Below, one piece after another: positions 22,508 to 29,760 of a DNA stretch of 34,757 bases. Under the pieces are notes generated by a model. That model was not told the DNA's origin and ran no database searches. It saw nothing but the letters and a program-made list of their open reading frames with translations. The position numbers and the translations under genes were made by a program. Origin of the DNA: DASSNR01 sp036278935 (lineage in GTDB: Bacteria; Gemmatimonadota; Gemmatimonadetes; Gemmatimonadales; Gemmatimonadaceae); assembly GCA_036278935.1 (NCBI GenBank), contig DASUKA010000129.1, forward strand, positions 1 to 34,757, in the 5' to 3' direction. How positions within the stretch are numbered: the stretch's first letter is position 1; every line of letters begins with the position of its first letter.

Positions 22508-22905
22508 CAGAGCCGGTCCATGCGCCGTGCCAGGGCGTCCAGGACACCATTGACGAAGTGCGCGCTGCGCGGGCTGCCGAACCGCTCGGCCAGCCGCACG
22601 GCCTCCTGAATGACCACTCGCGGGGGCGTCTCGTCGCGCAGGAGCTCTGCCGCACCCAGCCGGAGGACCGACCGCTCGATCGCTCCCAACCGTTCCAGCC
22701 GCCAATTGGTGGTGACGTCACGCAACGCCGCATCGATGGTCGAGCCGTTCTTCGCGACCGTCCGTACGAGACGATCGGCGATCACGCGCTCCGGTGGACG
22801 AACCAGCAGGTCGTCCCACGTCCGGTCGGCCACCAGCTCGAGTGCCGTGTCCCCGCGCAGATCCCACGCATACAGCGCTTGCAGTGCGCGCGCGCGCGCG
22901 CGCAT
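22507..22905 (-). CDS. nusB: Transcription antitermination factor NusB
   Basis: A 132-residue all-helical protein that, with NusE (S10), binds boxA RNA and promotes rRNA antitermination. MRARARALQALYAWDL at the start and ERLGAIERSVLRLGAAELL, VVIQEAVRLAERFGS and FVNGVLDALARR in the second half are family motifs. The ATG at 22905, one base after the ribH stop, is preceded by GAGGAGG at 7 nt. A longer start at 22929 would overlap ribH and lacks such a site. ribH-nusB adjacency is common in bacteria. The first codons contain a (GC)9 dinucleotide run. Confidence 0.94.
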   Translation of the reverse strand: MRARARALQALYAWDLRGDTALELVADRTWDDLLVRPPERVIADRLVRTVAKNGSTIDAALRDVTTNWRLERLGAIERSVLRLGAAELLRDETPPRVVIQEAVRLAERFGSPRSAHFVNGVLDALARRMDRL

Positions 22906-22906
22906 C

Positions 22907-23389
22907 TCAGTCCTCCTCGGTCGTGACATTCAATCGGTCAAACAGGTCTGCCATTTCCAGCGCGGCCAGCGCGGCATCCCATCCCTTGTTCCCGTGATCG
23001 CCTCCCGAGCGCGCTTCCGCCTGTGCCATCGTGTCGCACGTCAACACACCAAAGCCGATGGGGACGTCCAGCTCCGCGCTGGCCTCTTGCAGTCCGCGCG
23101 CGGCAGCACCCGCCACGTAGTCGAAGTGCGGCGTGTCGCCGCGCACGACCGCGCCGAGCGCCACCGCGGCGTGATACCGCTCAGAGGCAAGCGCGGCGCG
23201 CACGGCGGCCGGCAGCTCCCATGCGCCCGGTACCCACACGACGTCGATGTCCTCGAACGCCGTGCCATGCCGCGTGAGCGCATCCATGGCGCCTTCCAGC
23301 AGCTTCTGGGTGATGGATTCATTGAAGCGGCTCGTCACCACCACGAACCGCCGCCCGGCCCCGGATGGGGTTCCCGCGAATTCCGCCAT
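22907..23389 (-). CDS. ribH: 6,7-dimethyl-8-ribityllumazine synthase
   Basis: A 160-residue lumazine synthase that condenses the pyrimidine product of RibD with DHBP. Motifs: RRFVVVTSRFNESITQKLLEGA, VVWVPGAWELPAAV, LGAVVRGDTPHFDYVA with the catalytic His, PIGFGVLTCDT, and NKGWDAALAALEM. The ATG at 23389 shares its A with the ribBA stop (TGATG). The family assembles as pentamers or 60-mers in the cytosol. Confidence 0.96.
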   Translation of the reverse strand: MAEFAGTPSGAGRRFVVVTSRFNESITQKLLEGAMDALTRHGTAFEDIDVVWVPGAWELPAAVRAALASERYHAAVALGAVVRGDTPHFDYVAGAAARGLQEASAELDVPIGFGVLTCDTMAQAEARSGGDHGNKGWDAALAALEMADLFDRLNVTTEED

Positions 23390-24594
23390 CAATGCGCGAG
23401 TAGATGCCCAAGCTTGGCCTGCTTGGTTTCGAGGTAGCTCCGGTTCTCGTCCGTGGCGGGCGGGATGATCGGCACGCGCCCCTCGATACGCAGTCCATAG
23501 CCCTCCAGGCCGACCATCTTCCGCGGATTGTTCGTGAGCGGCCGGATGGACTTGAGCCCGAGGTCCAGCAGAATCTGGGCACCGATGCCGTAATTGCGCA
23601 GATCGGGCTCGAAGCCGAGGCGCTCATTGGCCTCCACGGTGTCGGCGCCGGCATCCTGAAGCTCGTAGGCCTTGAGCTTGTTCAGCAGCCCGATGCCGCG
23701 TCCCTCCTGGTCGAGATAGACCACGACGCCGCGCCCCTCCTGCGCGATCATCTCCATGGCCGCGTGGAGCTGCCAGCCGCAATCGCAGCGCATGGAGCCG
23801 AACACATCACCTGTGAGGCAGCGGGAGTGCATCCGCACGAGCACGCTCTCCGCCTCGTGCACGTCGCCGTAGACGAGCGCTACATGCTCGTGCGCATCGA
23901 CATCGTTCCGGTAGCCGATGATACGCCATTCGCCAGCGTCCGTCGGCAGGCGCGCCTCCGCCACGCGGTGCACCAGCCGCTCCGTCTGCAACCGGTATGC
24001 GACGAGCTGCGCGACTGTCACGAAGGTGAGGTGGTGCTCGAGGGTGAACGCCTCCAGCTGCGGGCGCTTGGCGGTGGTGCCGTCGGGGTTGAGAATCTCG
24101 CAGATCACCCCCGCGGGATAGAGCCCCGCCAACCGCGCCAGGTCCACGGACGCTTCCGTATGCCCGACGCGCTGCAGCACCCCGCCTTCACGCGCCCGTA
24201 GCGGGTGCACGTGGCCCGGACGCCGCAGGTCGTGCGGCACGGTGGCCGGATCGACCGCCACGCGGATGGTGCGGGCCCGGTCCTGCGCGCTGATGCCGGT
24301 GGTCACGCCGAACCGATGCGCGGCATCGATGCTCACGGTAAAGGCCGTGCGCTGCTCTTCGGTGTTCACTTCGCTCATGAGCGGGAGCTCGAGCTGGTCG
24401 CATCGCTCGCCCGTGAGCGGCAGGCACACCCATCCGCGGGCGTGGGTGATCATGAAGTTGATCGACTCCGGGGTGACGAGCTGCGCGGCGCACACCAGGT
24501 CGCCCTCGTTCTCGCGGTCCTCGTCGTCGGCCACGATGATGAGCCGCCCGGCGGCGATCTCCGCGATGGCCTGCTCGATAGTTCCAAATGGCAT
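23389..24594 (-). CDS. ribBA: Bifunctional DHBP synthase / GTP cyclohydrolase II
   Basis: A 401-residue fusion. The RibB half (1-205) has DDEDRENEGD (23-32), HARGWVCLPL, and GHTEASVDLARLAG with GVICEI, the set needed to make 3,4-dihydroxy-2-butanone 4-phosphate from ribulose 5-phosphate. The RibA half has the zinc site Cys259-x10-Cys270-x-Cys272 (SRCLTGDVFGSMRCDCG), DQEGRGIGLLNKLKAYELQD and LRNYGIGAQILLDLG, the set for opening GTP. Both halves look intact, so this gene supplies both precursors of riboflavin. No FMN riboswitch was found before the cluster. Confidence 0.97.
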   Translation of the reverse strand: MPFGTIEQAIAEIAAGRLIIVADDEDRENEGDLVCAAQLVTPESINFMITHARGWVCLPLTGERCDQLELPLMSEVNTEEQRTAFTVSIDAAHRFGVTTGISAQDRARTIRVAVDPATVPHDLRRPGHVHPLRAREGGVLQRVGHTEASVDLARLAGLYPAGVICEILNPDGTTAKRPQLEAFTLEHHLTFVTVAQLVAYRLQTERLVHRVAEARLPTDAGEWRIIGYRNDVDAHEHVALVYGDVHEAESVLVRMHSRCLTGDVFGSMRCDCGWQLHAAMEMIAQEGRGVVVYLDQEGRGIGLLNKLKAYELQDAGADTVEANERLGFEPDLRNYGIGAQILLDLGLKSIRPLTNNPRKMVGLEGYGLRIEGRVPIIPPATDENRSYLETKQAKLGHLLAH

Positions 24595-24617
24595 GGGGGA
24601 AATGTATGCGGCGGCGC

Positions 24618-25340
24618 TCAGTCGCGGTCAGCGCCCGTGCGATGCCGCAGGGGCGCGTGGTCAGGGGCGCGCGGCGGAGCCGGCCGGCGGCCATCGGAAT
24701 CCTCGGCACTCACCGGCTCCAGCGTTCTGCCCGCAGGCGAGGGCTCGACCTTCATATGCGGCGTCATCAGTTGTTGCACGTACCGGCCGATCATATCCGC
24801 CTCGAGGTGCACCCGCGCGCCAGGAACCAGCATGTCGAGCGCCGTGTGGCGGAGCGTATATTCGATCAGCGACAGCTGAACAACGCCCGGCGCCGGCCGT
24901 TCGTTCACCGTCAGGCTCACCCCGTCCACGGCAATGGAGCCGTGCACTATCATAGGGCCGATCAGGACCGCGGGGAGGCTCACGTCCACCAGCCGGACGT
25001 CCCCCGCCTGGCGCACCGCTGTCACCTCCCCCACGCCGTCCACGTGCCCCTGCACGAGGTGTCCACCCAGGCGATCGCCTACGCGCAGGGCGCGCTCCAG
25101 GTTCACGCGCCGGCCAGGCTGCCACTCCGCGATCGTCGTCCGGTCGAGCGTGGTGCGCACGGCCGCCACCGTGAACCATTGCGCGCCGCATTCGCGTATT
25201 GTGAGGCAGGCGCCGTTGAGCGCGATGCTCTCCCCTGCCGCCAGGTCGCCGTAGCGACAGCGGACCCGCAGCTCACGCCCGGCCACCGTCGCCGCCACGC
25301 GATCAATCGTGCCGACGTCGTCGATGAGTCCAGTAAACAT
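24618..25340 (-). CDS. ribE: Riboflavin synthase alpha chain
   Basis: A 240-residue enzyme that dismutates two lumazines to riboflavin. Two tandem lumazine-binding repeats are seen. The first starts MFTGLIDDVGTIDRV and contains SIALNGACLTI. The second starts at about residue 97 with LGGHLVQGHVDGVGEVTAV and contains SIAVDGVSLTVNERP. The ATG at 25340 gives the canonical MFTG start. The protein carries a Pro/Arg-rich tail of about 40 residues beyond the usual end. Spacing to ribD is 34 nt and to ribBA 23 nt. Confidence 0.96.
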   Translation of the reverse strand: MFTGLIDDVGTIDRVAATVAGRELRVRCRYGDLAAGESIALNGACLTIRECGAQWFTVAAVRTTLDRTTIAEWQPGRRVNLERALRVGDRLGGHLVQGHVDGVGEVTAVRQAGDVRLVDVSLPAVLIGPMIVHGSIAVDGVSLTVNERPAPGVVQLSLIEYTLRHTALDMLVPGARVHLEADMIGRYVQQLMTPHMKVEPSPAGRTLEPVSAEDSDGRRPAPPRAPDHAPLRHRTGADRD

Positions 25341-25374
25341 GGGCGTTCCAGCCGAGGGAAGAGGAATGTGCGAC

Positions 25375-26496
25375 TCAGTCCTCATGCCCGCTGACGTCGT
25401 ACACCGCCATGATATCCTCTCCCATGCGGCGGAGCTCAACGAGCGGAAAGCGCGGCGCATCTGCCAGCGCCACGGGCGGTGCGCACGCCAGACCCTGAGG
25501 GGCGCCGGCGCCCAGCACGATCGCTGCCCGAAAGATAATCAACCGATCCACCACGGCGTTGGCCAGGAAGGCACCGGCGAGGCGCGCACCGCCCTCCACG
25601 AGCATCGACTGGATCTCCATCTGGCGAAGCCCCACGAGCGCATCGGGGAGCGAGGCGGCGGTGAGGACGCGAACCCCGGCATGCTCGAGGGCGGCGGCCC
25701 GGGTGGCGTCGGGCGATTCCGCCACAACAATGGTCGGCACCTTGCGCGCGCTCCGCACCAGTTGCGAATCGAGCGGCAGGCGCGCGTGCCGATCGAAGAT
25801 CACGCGCCGCGGGGGCACGCGCGGCGCGCGCACCCCGCGCACCGTCAGCGAGGGATCATCGGCCAGCGCCGTCCCGATCCCCACCACCACCGCATCATGC
25901 CCCGCGCGCAGGCGGTGCGTCTCCCGCCGTGCGCGCTCGCCCGTCACCCAGCGCGAGCGCCCCTGCGCGTCGGCGTGCGCGCCATCGATCGAGAGCGCGA
26001 GCTTGAGCGACACCCAGGGCCGTTCGGCCTGCAACACATGAAAGAACGGCGCGTTCAACTCGAAGGCGCGCGCGGCCTCCACACCCGTCGTCACGACAAT
26101 ACCCGCGCGGGCCAGACGGTCGAGCCCTCCACCGGCCAGGGGATGCGGGTCACGCACCGCGATCACCACACGCGAGACACCGGCGGCGATCAGCGCATCG
26201 GCGCAGGGGGGCGTCTTGCCAACGTGCGAGCAGGGCTCCAGCGTCACGTACACGGTGGCGCCGCGCGCACGCTCCCCGGCCGCGCGCAGTGCGGCTACTT
26301 CCGCGTGGTCGCCGCCGTACTCGGCGTGAAAGCCCTCCCCCACCACCACACCGCCGCGCACGATCACGGCACCGACCATGGGATTGGGAGCAGTATGGCC
26401 CCAGCCGCGCCGAGCGAGCACCAGTGCGCGGCGCATGTACCGCCGATCGCGCGCATCGTCTGCACGGCTCCGGTGCAGGGCGCCCTTATCGCCCAA
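25375..26496 (-). CDS. ribD: Bifunctional riboflavin deaminase/reductase
   Basis: About 373 residues: an N-terminal cytidine-deaminase-type domain fused to a reductase domain, together carrying out two successive steps after GTP opening. The zinc site shows HAEVAAL and EPCSHVGKTPPC. NPMVGAVIV and the reductase motifs SLKLALSIDGAHADAQGRS, WVTGERAR, VVVGIGTALADDPSLTVR and MLVEGGARLAGAFL are present. The start is uncertain. TTG at 26496 is chosen, but ATG at 26532 (overlapping the upstream gene by 47 nt) or ATG at 26436 are possible, and none has a clear Shine-Dalgarno. Confidence 0.93.
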   Translation of the reverse strand: MGDKGALHRSRADDARDRRYMRRALVLARRGWGHTAPNPMVGAVIVRGGVVVGEGFHAEYGGDHAEVAALRAAGERARGATVYVTLEPCSHVGKTPPCADALIAAGVSRVVIAVRDPHPLAGGGLDRLARAGIVVTTGVEAARAFELNAPFFHVLQAERPWVSLKLALSIDGAHADAQGRSRWVTGERARRETHRLRAGHDAVVVGIGTALADDPSLTVRGVRAPRVPPRRVIFDRHARLPLDSQLVRSARKVPTIVVAESPDATRAAALEHAGVRVLTAASLPDALVGLRQMEIQSMLVEGGARLAGAFLANAVVDRLIIFRAAIVLGAGAPQGLACAPPVALADAPRFPLVELRRMGEDIMAVYDVSGHED

Positions 26497-27505
26497 TGCG
26501 CAACCCGAGCGAGCCGTACCACCGCGGCGCATCCGACGCCTGGTCGAACGTGTTATACGTGGTTACACCACCGCTCCACACACGCCCTATCTCACCGGCG
26601 ATCTTGAGCACGGCCAGGTTCAGCGCGAGGTCGAGAAACGCGTTCGTCCGCGTGGGAGTGGCATCGAGCACAAAAGGCTCGCTCGGCGTGTTCCCGTCCA
26701 CGTTGTACGTGAGCGTGGCGCTGCCGTCATACTTGTCCCTGCCGATCCCCGCCGCGGCGCTCAACAGCAGGAAGCTCTTCCCTACCACCAGCCGCCAGGC
26801 TGTTGTCGTGAGGTGGTAGTCCTCCACCGTGAGGCTGCGCGTGGGACCCGCCGTCGCGACGATGCGCGTGTGCGGTAGATCGCGGCGGAAATAGGTGATG
26901 GAGACGCCGGGTGTGAGCAGCGACTCCTCAAGCAGGCCCACGCGCGAGCCCACCCCAAAGCTGTACCAGTGGTCCGGCGTGGTCACCTGGACAGCGTGCT
27001 GTGTGAAGTGCGGCAGCGCGGTCGCTCCCAGGAGCAAATCGACGCCTCCAATGTGGGTGACCCCGGCCGGGAAGCCCTTGAAGAGGCCGAACGCCGCATC
27101 GGCCGTCGGCACGGCAATGAACCGGTTGCTCGTCGAGATCAGAGCCGGCGAGCCCGGGGGGCCGACCCCGATTCCCGTCTGCTCAAGATTCGGAATGGAG
27201 GTCGACATGGCGTTCGCGCGAATGCCGATGCTGAACGTGCCGAACCCTCCCAAGCTTCCCACCTGACCCAGCGTGGCATTCCCACCGGCCACGAGCGTAC
27301 CGAGCTGTCCATTCATGTAGTCGTAGACGTCGATCACCTTCTGACATGCGTCGCCGCCCACGTCTCCCACGCCGACGAACGTCGGGTTGATGCACCGCGG
27401 GTCCAGGTTCGGCGCGCCATTCGGATCCAATATCTGCGCGCCGGCAACCGATGCCCAGCCCGCCCACACACAAACGGAAAGAAGGCTCAACAGAGAAGCA
27501 CGCAT
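26486..27505 (-). CDS. Predicted outer-membrane beta-barrel protein, unknown function
   Basis: A 339-residue exported protein. A signal peptide (MRASLLSLLSVCVWAGWASVAGAQ) is followed by a short region with two cysteines (RCINPTFVGVGD, DACQKVID). The rest alternates polar and hydrophobic residues with many Gly and aromatics, as in small beta-barrels (TFSIGIRANAMSTS, HWYSFGVGSRVGLLEESLL, ITYFRRDLPHTRI, AWRLVVGKSFLLLSAAAGIG). The end WYGSLGLRIGR lacks a terminal aromatic. I do not recognise a family. It overlaps the ribD start region and precedes the riboflavin genes, so co-transcription is likely, but a role in flavin transport is only speculation. Confidence 0.75.
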   Translation of the reverse strand: MRASLLSLLSVCVWAGWASVAGAQILDPNGAPNLDPRCINPTFVGVGDVGGDACQKVIDVYDYMNGQLGTLVAGGNATLGQVGSLGGFGTFSIGIRANAMSTSIPNLEQTGIGVGPPGSPALISTSNRFIAVPTADAAFGLFKGFPAGVTHIGGVDLLLGATALPHFTQHAVQVTTPDHWYSFGVGSRVGLLEESLLTPGVSITYFRRDLPHTRIVATAGPTRSLTVEDYHLTTTAWRLVVGKSFLLLSAAAGIGRDKYDGSATLTYNVDGNTPSEPFVLDATPTRTNAFLDLALNLAVLKIAGEIGRVWSGGVTTYNTFDQASDAPRWYGSLGLRIGR

Positions 27506-27544
27506 ACCACACCGCCCCGAGAAGGTTATCGCTCCAGCAGCACC

Positions 27545-27569
27545 GCCCATCGAGCGCCGCTCGATGGGC
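27545..27569. terminator. 11-bp stem-loop downstream of purM
   Basis: GCCCATCGAGC (27545-27555) pairs exactly with 27559-27569 across a 3-nt loop, in the 148-nt gap between purM and the outer-membrane protein gene. No T-run follows. It could end the purM transcript or mark an RNA processing site. It suggests that the dense cluster starting at 27505 may be a separate transcription unit. Confidence 0.5.
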
Positions 27570-27653
27570 ATCCCTTCTGCGCGGATCGCGCCAGCGAGTC
27601 CGCTGCCGGACGCGGTAGAGCGCTCTCCCGGCGCCGCCAGCTGTTCCGCGGCG

Positions 27654-28679
27654 CTATTCCAGCGTGACCGTTCCCGACCCCGGCACGATGCGCCCCATGC
27701 GCCATGCGTCCACACCCGCTGCCTGCGCGCTGCCACGCACCGTCTCCACGGACGCATCATCCGTGATGACCACCATCCCCACGCCCATGTTGAAGACGCG
27801 GTACATCTCCGCGCGAGGCACATCCCCGGCGCGCTCAAGCACCTGGAACACGTTCGGCACCGTCCAGCTGGTCGTCTCCACGACGGCATCCGCGGTGTCC
27901 GGCAGCGCACGGCGCAGGTTGCCCGGCAACCCACCGCCGGTGATGTGCGCCATGGCGTGGATCGCTCCAAGCACCGGCCGCAGCGCCTGCAGGTAGGACC
28001 GGTGCGGTTGAAGCAAGACATCGGCCACTGTTCCAGTGGCGCCGGGAAATGGGGATTCGGGACGCGCGTGCATCCGCTCGGTCACGATCCGCCGTGCAAG
28101 TGAATAGCCGTTCGTATGCAACCCAGCGCTCGCGAGTCCGATCAGCACGTCGTCGTCACGCACACGCGCGGGGCCCTGGATGCGATCCTCTTCCACCAGC
28201 CCGACGATGAAGCCGGCCAGGTCGTAATCCGGCGGCGTGTACACGCCGGGCATCTCCGCGGTTTCGCCGCCGAGCAGCGCGCATCCGTTCTCGCGGCATC
28301 CCGCGGCCACTCCCCGCACCACCGCCTCCACGGTTTCCGGCACGAGCGCGCCGAACGCCACGTAATCAAGGAAGAACAGCGGGACGGCGCCCTGGACCAG
28401 GATGTCGTTCACGCAGTGATTCACCAGGTCGTGCCCAACCGTATCGTGGCGCCCTGCGTCGATAGCGACGCGGATCTTGGTGCCCACCCCGTCCGCGCTC
28501 GCCACCAGCACGGGTGCTTGCACGTCGGCATTCAGCCGGAACATGCCGCCGAACCCGCCAAAGCTTCCACGCGTGCCCGCGGTAACGGTGGACTCCACCA
28601 ACGCGGCCAGCCGCCGCTTCGCGGCATCGGCCGCGTCGATGTCCACGCCCGCGGCACGATAATCCAGAGAATCGGTCAT
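27654..28679 (-). CDS. purM: Phosphoribosylformylglycinamidine cyclo-ligase (AIR synthetase)
   Basis: A 341-residue ATP-dependent enzyme closing the imidazole ring of AIR, step five of purine synthesis. Motifs: the N-terminal LDYRAAGVDIDAAD, FGGMFRLN, VLVASADGVGTKIRVAI, GHDLVNHCVNDILVQGAVPLFFLDYVA, GCALLGGETAEMPGVY, ASAGLHTNGYSLARRI and AHITGGGLPGNLRR. Length is normal. No other purine gene is nearby. It follows the pfkB-family gene by 22 nt and is probably co-transcribed with it. Confidence 0.97.
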   Translation of the reverse strand: MTDSLDYRAAGVDIDAADAAKRRLAALVESTVTAGTRGSFGGFGGMFRLNADVQAPVLVASADGVGTKIRVAIDAGRHDTVGHDLVNHCVNDILVQGAVPLFFLDYVAFGALVPETVEAVVRGVAAGCRENGCALLGGETAEMPGVYTPPDYDLAGFIVGLVEEDRIQGPARVRDDDVLIGLASAGLHTNGYSLARRIVTERMHARPESPFPGATGTVADVLLQPHRSYLQALRPVLGAIHAMAHITGGGLPGNLRRALPDTADAVVETTSWTVPNVFQVLERAGDVPRAEMYRVFNMGVGMVVITDDASVETVRGSAQAAGVDAWRMGRIVPGSGTVTLE

Positions 28680-28701
28680 CGAACGGCAATCGCGCGCGCT
28701 G

Positions 28702-29613
28702 TCACACCGCCTCCTCGAACGCCACCAACTGGTGAAACTCGTGCACCCGTTCGGCGATGTCGCTGGTGCCGATTTCCAGGAAGCGCTGGATGGAAAAGCG
28801 CTCTACAGCGAAGGAGCCCATGGCAGAGCCGTACACTACGGCGCGCCGCAGGTTGTCCTCGCTCAGATCCCCGCTCCGCGCCAGATACCCGATGAAGCCG
28901 CCGGCAAACGAGTCCCCCGCCCCGGTTGGATCGAACACCGTTTCCAGTGGATACGCAGGCGCGTAGAAGATGCTCGTGGCCGAGAACATGAACGCGCCGT
29001 GCTCCCCCTTCTTGATGATCACGTGCTTCGGACCGTGCGCCATGATCCACCGCGCGGCCTTCACCAGATTCACTTCCTCGGTGAGTTGTCGCGCTTCGGC
29101 GTCGTTGATCGTGAGCAGGTCAACGTGCTGCAGCAGCGCGACGAGATCGGCGCGCCGGCTCTCGATCCAGAAGTTCATCGTGTCGCATGCCACGAGCGTC
29201 GGATGGTTCACCTGCTCCAGGACCTCGAGTTGCAGCCGAGGATCGATGTTGCCCAGGAAGACAAACGGCGAATCGCGAAACTGCTCCGGGATTTTCGGAC
29301 GGAAGTGCGAGAAGACTCCCAGCCGCGTCTCGAGCGTCTCCGCCGAATTCAGATCGTGACGGTACCGCCCGCGCCACCGGAACGACTCCCCCTCGGCGCA
29401 CTCCAGCCCGGCCAGGTCAACGCCGCGGCGCTCGAGTTGCCGGAGCGTCTCCTGGGGATAATCCGCGCCCACCACGCCCACCAGTTGCACGGGCGCCAGA
29501 AGCGACGCGGATGCCGAGAAGTACGTGGCCGAGCCACCGAGGACGTTCTCAGCCTTACCGAATGGCGTCTCGACCGAGTCGAGCGCGATGGAACCGACGA
29601 CGAGGACGGGCAT
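28702..29613 (-). CDS. PfkB-family sugar/nucleoside kinase
   Basis: A 303-residue ribokinase-superfamily enzyme. It begins MPVLVVGSIALDSVETPFG with GGSATYFSASASLL near 26-39. It has CDTMNFWIESRR and the C-terminal signature DPTGAGDSFAGGF (228-240), with catalytic Asp234. The ATG at 29613 is chosen because the N-terminal strand starts there; an upstream in-frame frame would be built from the G-rich intergenic repeat. The wording CDTMNFWI and NDAEARQLTEEVNL is found in a conserved bacterial subgroup often annotated as sugar kinase. The substrate is unknown; next to purM a nucleoside such as adenosine or inosine is conceivable but unproven. Confidence 0.88.
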   Translation of the reverse strand: MPVLVVGSIALDSVETPFGKAENVLGGSATYFSASASLLAPVQLVGVVGADYPQETLRQLERRGVDLAGLECAEGESFRWRGRYRHDLNSAETLETRLGVFSHFRPKIPEQFRDSPFVFLGNIDPRLQLEVLEQVNHPTLVACDTMNFWIESRRADLVALLQHVDLLTINDAEARQLTEEVNLVKAARWIMAHGPKHVIIKKGEHGAFMFSATSIFYAPAYPLETVFDPTGAGDSFAGGFIGYLARSGDLSEDNLRRAVVYGSAMGSFAVERFSIQRFLEIGTSDIAERVHEFHQLVAFEEAV

Positions 29614-29654
29614 GGGGATAGGGTTGGGCTGAGGGGGAGAGGGTGGGTCGGCCA

Positions 29655-29748
29655 GGGAGTCGGGAGTCGGGAGTCGGGTGTCAGGTGGGTAGCCAGAGGG
29701 CCGCTCTCGCCCGTGCCGTTCCCCTACACCCGACACCCGACTCCCGGC
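29655..29748. repeat. Tandem GGGAGTC repeat with distal inverted copy
   Basis: The + strand carries GGGAGTC three times followed by GGG (29655-29678), a four-tract G3N4 pattern able to form a G-quadruplex. The segment 29669-29687 is the reverse complement of 29727-29745 with one mismatch in 19, so the two can also form a long hairpin with a 39-nt loop. It lies between argS and the pfkB gene, both on minus, and could act as a terminator or attenuator. On the transcribed minus-sense RNA the tract is C-rich, with the G-rich form on the template strand. Confidence 0.7.
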
Positions 29749-29760
29749 ACCCTGTCTCGT

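Noticed and set aside
22886..22903. GC dinucleotide run as a sequencing or assembly artefact
   Set aside because: The frame of nusB is intact and its first codons read sensibly with the upstream Shine-Dalgarno, so the length is probably right.
26486..27653. FMN riboswitch expected before riboflavin genes
   Set aside because: I looked for the conserved FMN-aptamer segments before ribD, the barrel gene and ribBA and saw none; ribD starts inside the preceding gene.
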